DNA of 64,000 nt from Streptomyces albireticuli. Lineage in GTDB: Bacteria > Actinomycetota > Actinomycetes > Streptomycetales > Streptomycetaceae. The translations under genes were made by a program, and so were the position numbers. The notes beneath the pieces were generated by a model. The model saw only the letters and a program-made list of their open reading frames with translations. It was not told where the DNA came from and did not search any database. Positions 17,199 through 25,690 of this stretch are shown in pieces. The DNA lies in assembly GCF_021228125.1 (NCBI RefSeq), contig NZ_JAJQQS010000002.1, forward strand, positions 62,001 through 126,000, in the 5' to 3' direction. Numbering within the stretch: the first letter of the stretch is position 1; the number at the start of each line of letters is the position of its first letter.

Positions 17199-17517
17199 GG
17201 TGCCCCCAGAGGTATCTTGAGCCTACCCAACGTAGCAGATCGTCAACCTTCGGTGAACCTATGTGGAAAGGTCTGTCGAAGCCTGTAGTACGTGTACGGG
17301 AGGCGTTCCGGTTGAGCTTAGGGATTACCCGACCGTAAGGAGTTCTTCCGTTCTCAGCGGAACGATTCTTCTCATGTCACGGATCGATTTTCCGCTCGAA
17401 TGTTCGGGGTGTGGCGGACGGGGCGCCGCGCCGCGGGGCGTGGGGGAGGGGCGGCGGAGGGGTGCCGGGCGGATGCCCGGCGGTCGCCCGGCACGGGTCG
17501 TCGGCGGCTCGGATCGA
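17199..17517. other. divergent intergenic region without a gene
   Basis: About 320 bp between the unknown membrane pair (minus) and the DNA-damage-type promoter (plus). It is less GC-rich in its first half, as in promoter DNA, and very G-rich from 17405 to 17490, with a hairpin near 17464-17500 (GGTGCCGGGCG/CGCCCGGCAC). No ORF with coding character was seen. Confidence 0.6.
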
Positions 17518-17540
17518 TTGTCAGTGCGGTGGTCTAACAT
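17518..17540 (+). promoter_or_regulatory. PafBC-type (RecA-NDp) DNA-damage promoter
   Basis: TTGTCAGTG, 8 bp, TAACAT. This matches exactly the LexA-independent damage promoter of actinobacteria (TTGTCRGTG-N8-TANNNT) that is activated by PafBC. The start site would be near 17547, about 60 nt before the small membrane gene at 17610. It predicts that this gene, and perhaps the YidC paralogue behind it, is induced by DNA damage. Confidence 0.75.
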
Positions 17541-17609
17541 CGGGACGAGTGAGTGAAGTGACGTGACATCACCCGATGCCGTCGCGCGATGACCGGGGAG
17601 GGGTTCAGG

Positions 17610-17945
17610 ATGAGCGCTGCGTTCCGCGCGTACGCCGGCGTGCTCCTCTTCCTGCTGGCGGAGCTCCTGCTCGGCCAGAGCGGCCTGATGGGCGCCGTAG
17701 CCGTCGCACTCACCGCGAGCGCCGTAGCGGTGGCCGCCGTCTCCGCGCTCCTGCTCTACGCCGCCGTCGCCGCCGCGCGCACGGGCGGCCCCCTCACCCC
17801 GACCCGCATACGCACGGCGATGCGGGACCGTGAGCTGCGCACGGCCTTCCTCGCCCAGCGCGATCCCGACGGCCGGGGCCGCCGCAGGCCCCGCGCACCC
17901 GGCCGTTCCCTCCGGACGGGCCGTACGACCGCGTTCTGCCACTGA
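17610..17945 (+). CDS. small membrane protein (DUF6412-like)
   Basis: A 111-residue protein. The start is the ATG behind GGGGAGGGGTTCAGG; an in-frame ATG 21 bp upstream has no ribosome site. Two TM helices (about 6-22 and 27-52) are followed by a cytoplasmic tail with PLTPTRIRTAMRDRELRTAFLAQRDPDGRGRRRPRAPG, a pattern I associate with Streptomyces DUF6412 proteins found next to YidC paralogues. The role is unknown. It is placed behind a DNA-damage-type promoter. Confidence 0.75.
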   Translation: MSAAFRAYAGVLLFLLAELLLGQSGLMGAVAVALTASAVAVAAVSALLLYAAVAAARTGGPLTPTRIRTAMRDRELRTAFLAQRDPDGRGRRRPRAPGRSLRTGRTTAFCH

Positions 17946-18118
17946 CCGATCCGACCGCTCCGATCCGGCTGATCCGGCTGCTCGGACCGGTCTGATCGAT
18001 CGATTCCGGATCCACTCCGGATCGGTCTCTTCGGTGCGGCGATGACGCGCGGAGCCGTACGGCTCGTCATGTCGACGAATTAACTTTCCCGACACGACGA
18101 GGCCCCGGAGGGTTCTCC

Positions 18119-18934
18119 ATGTCCGCGTTCACCGCGCTTTCCGCTTCGCCTTTCTCCTCGCTTTTCTCTTCGCTCGGTTCACTGCTCCTGTGGGCGGGCG
18201 AGAAGCTCGCCCCGCTCTTCGGCGCTTCCGGTACGGCCGTCGCGGTCGTCCTGCTCACCCTGCTCGTACGCCTCGCCCTGCACCCGCTCGCACGGTCCGC
18301 GGCCCGTGGCGACCGGGCCCGGGCCGCGCTCGCCCCGCGCGTCGCGGAACTCCGCCGGAAGCACTCCCGTGACCCCGAGCGGATGATGCGGGCGGTGCGC
18401 GAGCTCCACGCCAAGGCGGGCGTCTCCCAGTTCGCCGGCATCGGGCCGGTGCTCGCGCAGGCGCCGGTGCTGTTCGCGATGTTCCACCTGTTCTCCACCG
18501 GCTCCGGCGGAGCCGAGCTGCTGGACCGCACACTCCTGGGCACCCGGCTGGGCGGCCGCTGGGCGGACGCCCTGGGCCACGGCGGACCGTTCGGGGCGCA
18601 AGGTCTGGTGTACGCGGGGCTGTTCGTCCTGGTCGCGGCCGTGGCCACCTGGACGTACCGGACGGCGCGCGCGGCGGCGAAGGCCGGTGCCGCGGGCGGT
18701 GACTCCGCCGGGGATCCGGCCCTGCCCGGCATGGCGGGCTTCGCCAAGGTGGCCCCGCTGCTGTCCTTCGGGATGCTCGTCACGGTGGCCCTGGTGCCCC
18801 TGGCCGCCGGGCTCTATCTGGTGACCAGCAGCACATGGACGGCGGCCGAGCGGGCCCTGTTGCGCGGGCTGCGCACCCCCGGGCCGAAGGCGCCCGCCGC
18901 GGGCCGTGGACGGCGTCACGGTTCCGCCACGTAA
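18119..18934 (+). CDS. YidC/Oxa1-family membrane insertase paralogue
   Basis: A 271-residue protein of the YidC/Oxa1 family. After the first TM helix (about 37-55, ASGTAVAVVLLTLLVRLALHPLA) comes the cytoplasmic hairpin (ALAPRVAELRRKHSRDPERMMRAVRELHAKAGVSQFAGIGPVLAQAPVLFAMFHLF), which is the family core with the LxPxQ-like segment and the hydrophobic second helix. The usual hydrophilic groove arginine (VRLALHPL) is present. It is shorter and more diverged than the housekeeping YidC near rpmH/rnpA, so it is a paralogue. CCCCGGAGGG precedes the ATG. It follows the small membrane gene after 173 bp. Confidence 0.85.
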   Translation: MSAFTALSASPFSSLFSSLGSLLLWAGEKLAPLFGASGTAVAVVLLTLLVRLALHPLARSAARGDRARAALAPRVAELRRKHSRDPERMMRAVRELHAKAGVSQFAGIGPVLAQAPVLFAMFHLFSTGSGGAELLDRTLLGTRLGGRWADALGHGGPFGAQGLVYAGLFVLVAAVATWTYRTARAAAKAGAAGGDSAGDPALPGMAGFAKVAPLLSFGMLVTVALVPLAAGLYLVTSSTWTAAERALLRGLRTPGPKAPAAGRGRRHGSAT

Positions 18935-19071
18935 CCGTCCACAGTCCGAAAGGGCCCTTGCGGAGAGCTCCTCCGCTCTTGCACGATCAAGCGGTCGCTC
19001 GATGGCCGTCCCCATCGGCCGGCCCGGACGGGCCTGTCCGGGCCGACCCTACGACCTCGGGAGACGTCACC

Positions 19072-19941
19072 ATGAAGCTGCTGCGTGTGGGACCCGCGGG
19101 CGGCGAACGCCCGGCCCTGCTGGAGGACGACGGGACGCTGCGCGACCTCTCGTCCGTCGTCCCCGACGTGGACGGCCGGCTGCTGGCCGACCGGGCCGCG
19201 CTGGAGCGCGTACGGGCCTCGGTCGGCGCCCGCATACTCCCCGTCCTCGACCCCGTCGGCCTGCGGACCGGCCCGCCCGTCGCCCGCATCGGGAAGATCG
19301 TCGGGGTGGGCGTGAACTACCGCGACCTGGCCGCCGAGACGCGCGTCCCGATCCCCGCCGAGCCCGTCCTCTTCCTCAAGGCCCCGGACACGGTCGTCGG
19401 CCCGGACGACACCGTGCTCGTCCCTTACGGCGGCGAGAAGACGGACTGGGAGGTGGAACTGGCGGTCGTCATCGGCCGCACCGCCCGCCTCCTGGACACC
19501 GACGAGGAGGCCCTCGCCGCCGTCGCCGGCTACACCGTCGCCCACGACGTCACGGAGCGCGCCTTCCAGTTCGAGCGCGGCGGCAGCTGGGACAAGGGCA
19601 AGAACTGCGAGACGTTCACCCCCCTCGGCCCCTGGCTCGTCACCCCCGACGAGATAGCCGACCCGCAGGCGCTCTCCCTGCGCCTGTGGGTCAACGACAC
19701 GCTCATGCAGGACGGCACCACCGCCGACCAGATCTTCCCCGTCGCCCATGTCGTCCGGTACGTCAGCCGGTTCATGACCCTCTACCCCGGCGACGTCATC
19801 ACCACCGGCACCCCGGCCGGCTCCGCCGTCGGCCGCCCCGAGCCCAAGCCGTTCCTGAGGGCCGGGGACGTGGTGGAGCTGGAGGTCGAGGGCCTCGGCC
19901 GCCAGCGGCAGGAGCTGAAGGACGCGCGTCCGGGCGGGTGA
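19072..19941 (+). CDS. fumarylacetoacetate hydrolase family protein
   Basis: A 289-residue cytosolic enzyme of the FAH superfamily. The catalytic domain (about 80-285) has GKIVGVGVNYRDLAAET, LFLKAPDTVVGPDD, DWEVELAVVIGR (the metal-binding Glu residues) and PGDVITTGTPAGSAVGRPEPKPFLRAGDVVELEVEGLGRQ. The family covers fumarylpyruvate and acylpyruvate hydrolases and decarboxylases in aromatic catabolism. Which substrate is used here is not evident, since no pathway genes flank it. The ATG at 19072 sits behind CGGGAGAC and fits the normal family N-terminus. Confidence 0.9.
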   Translation: MKLLRVGPAGGERPALLEDDGTLRDLSSVVPDVDGRLLADRAALERVRASVGARILPVLDPVGLRTGPPVARIGKIVGVGVNYRDLAAETRVPIPAEPVLFLKAPDTVVGPDDTVLVPYGGEKTDWEVELAVVIGRTARLLDTDEEALAAVAGYTVAHDVTERAFQFERGGSWDKGKNCETFTPLGPWLVTPDEIADPQALSLRLWVNDTLMQDGTTADQIFPVAHVVRYVSRFMTLYPGDVITTGTPAGSAVGRPEPKPFLRAGDVVELEVEGLGRQRQELKDARPGG

Positions 19942-19993
19942 ATGGCGGGTGTGCCGCGTTCTGAATTGTCTCCAAATCGGCATATAGCCGGAT

Positions 19994-20359
19994 ATGCATA
20001 GGAGGGTGAGAGGAACGCCCCGCCGTCACCGCCGCCGGCCCTGCCGCGTCGGCCCGGCCGCCGCGGTGCTGGTCGCTGTCGCGGCCACGTTCTTGTTCTG
20101 CGCGTTCACGATGCCGGGCCGGGTGCGGGCCCCTGAGCCGGTGGTGGTGCGGATCCCCGTCCCGGCCCTGGTCGCCGACCCGGCCCCGCGCCACGTCGGC
20201 GGCGGCGTGCAGGCTGCCCAGCTGTCGGGTGCGCTGGCCCACAGCGGTCCGCCGATGGGGCGGCACATGATGGTGGGCGGGGTGCTGGTGGTACTGGGGT
20301 CCGCGGTGGGTGCGCTGGGGCTGTACCAGGCCCGCAAGGACGAACGGGCTGACGGCTAG
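19994..20359 (+). CDS. small protein with two membrane segments, unknown
   Basis: A 121-residue protein with a very basic N-terminus (residues 1-18, mostly Arg), a hydrophobic segment (about 22-40), a proline-rich extracytoplasmic part and a second hydrophobic segment (about 91-110). No family is recognised. The start is uncertain: the ATG at 19994 has no ribosome site and the AGGAGG just downstream is too close to the next GTG. Its end overlaps the convergent DUF397 gene by 4 bp. Confidence 0.55.
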   Translation: MHRRVRGTPRRHRRRPCRVGPAAAVLVAVAATFLFCAFTMPGRVRAPEPVVVRIPVPALVADPAPRHVGGGVQAAQLSGALAHSGPPMGRHMMVGGVLVVLGSAVGALGLYQARKDERADG

Positions 20360-20577
20360 CGGGGGCCTTGGGCGGGGAGGGTGCCGGTGCGTATGGAGTG
20401 CAGGAAGGTTGCCCAGGCGTGGGGTGTGAATATGAAGGCGCCTCGGGTTCGGTCTTTGCTGTCGCCGACAGCTATCGAGCCGTCGTGGGTCAGCTGCATC
20501 TCGATGCAAGTAGGGCCCGTGGTCTCGCTGTAGGAGGACTTGCGCCATATGTAGGACGGGAGACCATGGCGTATCAC
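20356..20577 (-). CDS. DUF397 protein, partner of the XRE regulator
   Basis: A 73-residue protein with the DUF397 signature: WRKSSYSETTGPTCIEM near the start and IAVGDSKDRTRGAFIFTPHAWATFLHSIR after it. DUF397 genes in Streptomyces nearly always lie beside an XRE/DUF5753 regulator, as in the WhiJ systems, and are thought to modulate it. It lies 7 bp downstream of that regulator gene here and is surely co-transcribed. Function is by analogy. Confidence 0.9.
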   Translation of the reverse strand: MIRHGLPSYIWRKSSYSETTGPTCIEMQLTHDGSIAVGDSKDRTRGAFIFTPHAWATFLHSIRTGTLPAQGPR

Positions 20578-20584
20578 TTAGACC

Positions 20585-21451
20585 TCACTCCTGTTCAAGC
20601 CCATTCGCGACTGATGTCATCAGCTCGACGGATTGCTCTGCCGACAGCGCTGAAGCTCGAAGGCGCTCGAAAGCCCATCGATATTTCGCCACGGCCTCAT
20701 CCTCCTCCAGGTACAACGCGCTGTCGAGAAGCGAGATCTGGACGACGTCGAGATCTATGGGGCCCGCGTACGAGTACAGATAGAAGGCGCTGCCTGAGCA
20801 GGTGAAGGTGGACTGGGAGAAGGGGACAATCTGGATCACGATGCCCGGTTGGCAGCTCATGGCCAACAGTCGCCGGACCTGGGCCGCCATGACTGCAGCA
20901 CCACCGATCCGCTGTCGGATCACTCCCTCCTGCATGACGCATAAATACTGGGGGGGTTTCTCGCGGTCGAAGACGCGTTGGCGCTTGATTCGGAAATCCG
21001 TGTAGAAGTCCAGGTCTTCGTCCGTCCACGGGTCTGGGGATCCGGACATGACGGCTTTGGCGTATGCGCGCGTTTGCAGCAGGCCAGGGACGACCTGCGG
21101 CTGATACACCGCGATTCTTGCCGCATCAGACTCAAGGGTCAGGTTTTCTTTGAATCCGCCGGGCAGCATATCCCGGTGCTCACCCCACCAAGTCCTCTTT
21201 CGGTCCTCCGAAGCAAGGGCGATGAGCCATTCCCGGGCCTTCTCGTCCGTGACCCGGTAGAGGTCCAGGAGCGTGTCCAACTCCAACCGGGTGAGACGCT
21301 GCCTGCCGGTTTCCACTCGGCTGATCTTCGAGCTGTCGCCGCGGACGGCTTCAGCTGCCCCCGCAACGCTGATCTGTGCGCCTTCCCTCGCTGCCCTGAG
21401 CGCGGTACCCAACTTCCTACGCCGAGCTGTCCGCTGCGCCTGCTGCCCCAC
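20585..21451 (-). CDS. XRE-family regulator with DUF5753 domain (WhiJ-like)
   Basis: A 288-residue regulator. The GTG start at 21451 is set by AGAGGAGGGGTT; a longer frame upstream has no ribosome site. The N-terminal helix-turn-helix (about 10-65) reads RKLGTALRAAREGAQISVAGAAEAVRGDSSKISRVETGRQ. The rest (about 95-280) is the DUF5753 ligand-like domain with VVPGLLQTRAYAKAVM, and MQEGVIRQRIGG and VQIVPFSQ-like motifs (VIQIVPFSQ). WhiJ-type regulators repress development or antibiotic genes and act with a DUF397 partner, encoded just downstream. A perfect palindrome at 21539-21569 is a likely operator. Confidence 0.9.
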   Translation of the reverse strand: MGQQAQRTARRRKLGTALRAAREGAQISVAGAAEAVRGDSSKISRVETGRQRLTRLELDTLLDLYRVTDEKAREWLIALASEDRKRTWWGEHRDMLPGGFKENLTLESDAARIAVYQPQVVPGLLQTRAYAKAVMSGSPDPWTDEDLDFYTDFRIKRQRVFDREKPPQYLCVMQEGVIRQRIGGAAVMAAQVRRLLAMSCQPGIVIQIVPFSQSTFTCSGSAFYLYSYAGPIDLDVVQISLLDSALYLEEDEAVAKYRWAFERLRASALSAEQSVELMTSVANGLEQE

Positions 21452-21538
21452 AACCCCTCCTCTGTCGACCCCGGCACCCCCAAGTCTCCGGGACGGTTGG
21501 GAGCCTTCCGGCTCATCGCGCCGGGTGCCACCCGAAAG

Positions 21539-21569
21539 TTGGTAGAGCTGCAAATTGCAGCTCTACCAA
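21539..21569. promoter_or_regulatory. perfect 31-bp palindrome, likely operator
   Basis: TTGGTAGAGCTGCAA and its reverse complement are separated by a single A. It lies between the divergent XRE regulator and the 21686 gene. A second, shorter palindrome (GTTTGA-GG-TCAAAC, 21575-21588) follows. The likely binder is the XRE protein encoded next to it. Confidence 0.75.
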
Positions 21570-21685
21570 TTGGAGTTTGAGGTCAAACCGGACTTAGGTG
21601 CATCGTAAGGAGGGCGCTGCGGCATGCGCACGGGGTTGTCGAATCCCCTTCGCATGCCCGGAGTTGGTTCGGTCCAGGCGAAGGG

Positions 21686-22063
21686 GTGAAGGCTGTGGCC
21701 TACCGGAACGGAGCGTTCGTGATGGATATCCGGGAGGGCCGGATCGGGCAGGTGGTCGGTGGCACCGCGAGCCGCGTCCAACTGCGCCGACCCGGCGGGG
21801 GGCCGGAATGGGAAGCCCCCTTTACCGAACTGCGGGTGGCGACCCGGGAAGAGCGTCAGGCCGATGGCCTCTGGCCGTCAGAACCCGTCGGCGGGCTCTA
21901 CGGATGCCCCACCTGCCCCGAGCTGGAAGCGGCCTGGCGGGAGGCGAAGGCCGGTGGGGACGAGGTCAAGGCCGGGGACGCGCTCGTAGCGCAGCGTAGG
22001 CACTGGCGGGCGCACATGCGGGCGGGATACGTGACGCGGCGCGTGACGGGAGGCAGGGCGTGA
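21686..22063 (+). CDS. hypothetical protein of an XRE regulatory island
   Basis: A 125-residue soluble protein starting at GTG 21686; GTG 21695 has a better-spaced ribosome site (GAAGGGG) and may be the true start. The first half, AYRNGAFVMDIREGRIGQVVGGTASRVQLRRPGGGPEWEAPFTELRVAT, looks like a small beta-barrel found in proteins beside actinobacterial XRE/DUF397 genes. A CPTC pair follows at about residue 74 and the C-terminus is helical and basic. The function is unknown. Its end overlaps the next gene by 4 bp. Confidence 0.65.
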   Translation: MKAVAYRNGAFVMDIREGRIGQVVGGTASRVQLRRPGGGPEWEAPFTELRVATREERQADGLWPSEPVGGLYGCPTCPELEAAWREAKAGGDEVKAGDALVAQRRHWRAHMRAGYVTRRVTGGRA

Positions 22064-22290
22064 GGAAGTGCGAACACCGGGGCCGCTGGACGCACGCCGC
22101 AGGCGAGTCGCGGTGCGAGGAGTGCGGAACGGTCCGTTTCACGGATTACGGACCGCTGCGGCTGCCGGAACCGCCGGAGGCCGTGAGGCCGGACCCGGCG
22201 CGGGCCAGGGCGGCGGACGTCGCGGCGGCGGAGTGGGTCTCGCGCATGGTGCGGCGCCCGCTGTGGTGGGGGTGGGCCCAGGTGGCCTAG
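22060..22290 (+). CDS. small zinc-ribbon-like protein (DUF6255-like)
   Basis: A 76-residue protein starting at a GTG that overlaps the previous stop. CEHRGRWTHAAGESRCEECGTVRFTDYGPLRLP holds a C-x-H plus CxxC set that could bind zinc. The pattern resembles DUF6255, found in Streptomyces near natural-product and regulatory genes. The function is unknown. Confidence 0.6.
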   Translation: MRKCEHRGRWTHAAGESRCEECGTVRFTDYGPLRLPEPPEAVRPDPARARAADVAAAEWVSRMVRRPLWWGWAQVA

Positions 22291-22382
22291 GGAGGGGGGA
22301 GAGGCCCGTCCGGTCGGCGATGCCGGTGACGCTGCCGCGAGTTTGTGGATTTTTGGGGTGAAAGCGGTAGGGATCCGGCAGG

Positions 22383-23138
22383 ATGGCGGCTATGGGTGAT
22401 GAACGGGCCGCCCTGCGCGCCGCCCTGTTGTACGAGCAGCCCCGGACGGTCAACCGGGGCCGGATGGAGATCGTGGAGGCCCAGCTGGTGGGCGTCCTGG
22501 AGCGCGGGATCGTCGGCGCGGTGGTGGAGCTGGGTTGCTTCCGCGGGGCGATGACGGCGTGGATGCGGGCCGTCATCGACGCTCACGACTCCCGCAGACC
22601 CGACAAGGAGGTGCACACCTTCGACGCGTTCGAGGGGCTGCCGCCGCCCGGTCCGTACGACTCCGGCTATCTGCGGACGGGGGAGTTCACCGGCGCGGTC
22701 GGCGATGTGCTCGTCCTGCACGACCGCTTCGGGCTGGCCCGTCCGCACATCCACGCCGGGTGGCTGGCGGACACCTTGCCCCATGGGCTGCCCGAGCGGA
22801 TCGCGTTCGCCTATCTGGACGCCGACCGGTACGACTCCACCTTGACCGGACTGAAGGCGTGCGTGCCCCGGCTCGCGCCCGGCGCCGTTCTCGTCCTGGA
22901 CGACTACGCGGATCCGTGTGCCGTCCCCGGCGGGGAGATCACGGCTCAGCCGAAGGCGCCCGGTGTGCTGGCGGCGTGCCGTGAGTACTTCGGGGAGGCG
23001 CGGCTGCCGCGGGTGGTGTCGACGGCCGCCGCCGGCTCGCTCGGCCTCGGGCTGCACCGGGCGGACGACGTAAACCTTCCGCGGCCGGGCAGGGCGCCGG
23101 GGCAGCCCCGTACCGACCGGGAGGAGCCGGCGCGCTAG
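22383..23138 (+). CDS. TylF/MycF-family O-methyltransferase
   Basis: A 251-residue SAM-dependent enzyme of the macrocin-O-methyltransferase family. It has the SAM site VVELGCFRGAMTAWM, the FDAFEGLPPPGPYDSGYLRTGEF segment that follows strand 3, and the metal-binding LDADRYDSTLTGLKACVPRLAPGAVLVLDDY. TylF and MycF methylate sugars of macrolides, but many relatives act elsewhere and no sugar or polyketide genes are near. The start could also be ATG 22392. It ends 4 bp into the convergent YqhA gene. Confidence 0.85.
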   Translation: MAAMGDERAALRAALLYEQPRTVNRGRMEIVEAQLVGVLERGIVGAVVELGCFRGAMTAWMRAVIDAHDSRRPDKEVHTFDAFEGLPPPGPYDSGYLRTGEFTGAVGDVLVLHDRFGLARPHIHAGWLADTLPHGLPERIAFAYLDADRYDSTLTGLKACVPRLAPGAVLVLDDYADPCAVPGGEITAQPKAPGVLAACREYFGEARLPRVVSTAAAGSLGLGLHRADDVNLPRPGRAPGQPRTDREEPAR

Positions 23139-23779
23139 CGCGGCGCGACCGGGCCGGGCGGTTCGCCGGAACGCTCCGGGGAGGGGGTCCGCCGGGGTGG
23201 GACGGGCGGGCCGGAGTGCTCGACGGGGAGGCTCTTGGCCTCCATCGGGCCCGCCATATAGGCCAGGATGCAGGCCGAGAGGATGAAGGCCATGTGGATC
23301 ACGGTGCCCCAGATCAGCTCGCGTTGAGGCGTGTGGTGGATGTTCACGAACATCTGGAGCAGGTGGATCGAGGAGATGCCGACGATCGCCATGGCGAGCT
23401 TGACCTTGAGGACGTTGGAGTTGACGTGGGAGAGCCACTCCGGCTGGTCCTTGTGGCCTTGGAGGCCGATGCGGGAGACGAAGGTCTCGTAGCCGCCGAC
23501 GATCACCATGATGAGGAGGTTGGCGATCATCACGACGTCGACGAGCTTGAGCACGGTGAGCATCACGGTGTTCTCGTCGGAGTGCCCGGTCAGCACCCCG
23601 TGGACCAGACTCCAGAGCTCGCCGAAGAACTCGTAGACGTACACGGCCTGTGCTGCCACGAGCCCGAAGTACAAGGGCGCTTGGAGCCAGCGGGTGGCGA
23701 AGAGGGCGTACCCCAGAGAGGGGACGGTCTCACCGCCAGGACCTGGAGTGTAGGGCTTGAACCTGCCGAGACCGGCCAT
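23135..23779 (-). CDS. YqhA (UPF0114) family membrane protein
   Basis: A 214-residue inner-membrane protein with four predicted helices. LVAAQAVYVYEFFGELW, TVLKLVDVVMIANLLIMVIVGGYETFVSRI and LSHVNSNVLKVKLAMAIVGISSIHLLQMFV are highly characteristic of the YqhA family. The function is unknown. The C-terminal 35 residues are Pro-rich and specific to this group. The ATG follows GGAGGGATGCG; the open frame extends upstream without support. Confidence 0.9.
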   Translation of the reverse strand: MAGLGRFKPYTPGPGGETVPSLGYALFATRWLQAPLYFGLVAAQAVYVYEFFGELWSLVHGVLTGHSDENTVMLTVLKLVDVVMIANLLIMVIVGGYETFVSRIGLQGHKDQPEWLSHVNSNVLKVKLAMAIVGISSIHLLQMFVNIHHTPQRELIWGTVIHMAFILSACILAYMAGPMEAKSLPVEHSGPPVPPRRTPSPERSGEPPGPVAPR

Positions 23780-23985
23780 CGCATCCCTCCGGGCGCCGCG
23801 TTCTGCGGCCCTCGGGAAAGCCATGCCCACGCCGTGGAGCCTTAGCGGCGGTGGGCGCGGACTTCCCTCGTGTAGGTGACCGGGGAGGGGGTCGTTTCCG
23901 TGCGGCCGCGCGGGGCTTGCCCCTTGACGTAATGGCACCTGTTATGGCTGGTCAGGGCGGTGTGAGGGGCGATTTGTCCCTCCGT

Positions 23986-23991
23986 CATAGT
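23986..23991 (+). promoter_or_regulatory. -10-like box before the FAD monooxygenase gene
   Basis: CATAGT ends 7 nt before ATG 23999, compatible with a leaderless transcript. A TTGACG at 23924-23929 is too far away to pair with it. Confidence 0.35.
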
Positions 23992-23998
23992 GGCCGCC

Positions 23999-25621
23999 AT
24001 GAACTATGACGTAGTGGTGGCCGGGGGCGGTCCGGTCGGTCTGATGCTGGCCTGCGAGCTCCGGCTCGGAGGCGCGCGGGTGGTCGTCCTGGAGCGGTTC
24101 ACCGAAGTGGATCCGACGGTCAAGGGCGGGGCGATCACCACGCCCAGCGCGGAGGCGCTCTACCGCCGGGGCATGCTGCCCGCGCTGGCCGAGGTGCAGC
24201 GGCGGTCGATGGAGCGCTTCCGGGCGTTCATGAGCGAGCGGAACGACGGGGACGGTGCCGACGCCACCGGCCAAGGGATGCGGTACGTGGGGCACTTCGC
24301 GGGGATCATGCTCCGGGCCGACCTGGTCGACCGTACGGAGCCGGGCCTCGGTGACGCCGGACCCGCCGCCGAGGTCAGCTTCGTGGCCCAGCAGGACATC
24401 GAGCGGCTGCTCGTCGAGCGGGCGGACGAACTGGGCGTCGAGGTGCGCCGGGGGGTGGAGCTCACCGGCTTCGACGAGGACGCCGAGGGCGTCACCGTGC
24501 GGACCGGCGACGGTGACGGTGACGGCGACGGCGGCGGGACGATACGCGCGAGCTGGCTCGTGGGCTGCGACGGCGGGCGCAGCACGGTCCGCAAGGCCGC
24601 GGGCTTCGACTTCCCCGGCACGGACCCGGAGATCACCTGCCACCAGGCGGTGGTGGAGATGACCGGGGCCGAGGACCTGACGGTCGGCTGGACCGCCACC
24701 GACACCGGGGTGTACGCCTACGGGCCGATGCCGGGCCGCGTCGTCACCGTGGAGCTCGACGGCCCGCCCGCCGACCGGGAGGCGCCGGTGACCGCCGAGG
24801 ACCTCCAGGCGCGGCTGCGCCGTGTCTCCGGCGTGGACGTCACGATCACCGAGGTGCGGACCGCGACCCGCTTCACGGACCACGCCCGCCAGGTCACCGA
24901 CTACCGCAAGGGGCGGGTGCTGCTGGCGGGTGACGCGGCGCACGTGCACTCCGCGTTCGGCAGCCAGGGGCTGAGCCTGGGCATCGGGGACGCGATGAAC
25001 CTCGGCTGGAAGCTCGCGGCCGTGGTCGCGGGCCGGGCGCCGGAGACGCTGCTGGACACGTACACGGCCGAGCGGCACCCGGTCGGCGCGTGGGTCCTGG
25101 ACTGGACCCGGTCCCAGATCGCGGCCATGCGCCCGGACCCGCAGTCGCGGGCCCTGCGCCGGATCGTCAGCGACCTGGCGGAGACGGTCGCGGGCACGAC
25201 GTACCTCGTCGCGCGGCTCTCCGGCGCCGCGGTGCGGTACGCGCTGCCGGGCGGGCACCCGCTGACCGGCCGCAGCGCCCCGGACCTCGAACTCGCCGAC
25301 GGCAGCCGTCTCGCGGACCACCTCCACGGCGGCCGGGCGCTGCTGCTCGACCTCACCGGCGACCCGGAGCTCCGGGCCCGCGCCGCGGGATACGCGGGCC
25401 GCGTCGACGTGGTGACGGCCGGCTGCCCGTCCCGCCCGGGACTGGCGGCGCTCCTCGTCCGGCCGGACGGCTTCACGGCCTGGGCGGCGGATGTGGCGAC
25501 GGATGTGGCGGCGGATGTGGCGACGGACGCGGCGACCTCGGTGGAAGGGCTGACGGAGGCGCTGGGGGAGTGGTTCGGGGCGCCGGAGGGCGCGGCCGGC
25601 CACGCGGTGCCGGTGGGCTGA
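23999..25621 (+). CDS. FAD-dependent aromatic monooxygenase
   Basis: A 540-residue flavoprotein hydroxylase of the PheA/UbiH group. The dinucleotide fold is YDVVVAGGGPVGLMLACEL at the N-terminus, the NAD(P)H/FAD motif WLVGCDGGRSTVRKAAG lies in the middle and the second FAD motif is GRVLLAGDAAHVHSAFGSQGLSLGIGDAMNLGWKLA. The C-terminal thioredoxin-like domain of such hydroxylases follows. The enzyme would hydroxylate an aromatic or polyketide ring using NAD(P)H and O2. There are two internal low-complexity tracts: a GDGDGDGDG run (about 170-178) and an Ala/Asp/Val/Thr repeat near the C-terminus (AADVATDVAADVATDAAT). The substrate is unknown. Confidence 0.9.
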   Translation: MNYDVVVAGGGPVGLMLACELRLGGARVVVLERFTEVDPTVKGGAITTPSAEALYRRGMLPALAEVQRRSMERFRAFMSERNDGDGADATGQGMRYVGHFAGIMLRADLVDRTEPGLGDAGPAAEVSFVAQQDIERLLVERADELGVEVRRGVELTGFDEDAEGVTVRTGDGDGDGDGGGTIRASWLVGCDGGRSTVRKAAGFDFPGTDPEITCHQAVVEMTGAEDLTVGWTATDTGVYAYGPMPGRVVTVELDGPPADREAPVTAEDLQARLRRVSGVDVTITEVRTATRFTDHARQVTDYRKGRVLLAGDAAHVHSAFGSQGLSLGIGDAMNLGWKLAAVVAGRAPETLLDTYTAERHPVGAWVLDWTRSQIAAMRPDPQSRALRRIVSDLAETVAGTTYLVARLSGAAVRYALPGGHPLTGRSAPDLELADGSRLADHLHGGRALLLDLTGDPELRARAAGYAGRVDVVTAGCPSRPGLAALLVRPDGFTAWAADVATDVAADVATDAATSVEGLTEALGEWFGAPEGAAGHAVPVG

Positions 25622-25690
25622 TCCGCCACGGGCGGGCCGAGGGGGCGCGGGCCGTGCCCCCTCGGCGTGAACCCTTGCGCGTCCGCGCGC

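Noticed and set aside
22383..25621. Natural-product cluster (TylF-like methyltransferase and FAD hydroxylase)
   Set aside because: The two genes are separated by a convergent YqhA gene and no synthase, carrier protein or sugar genes are present.
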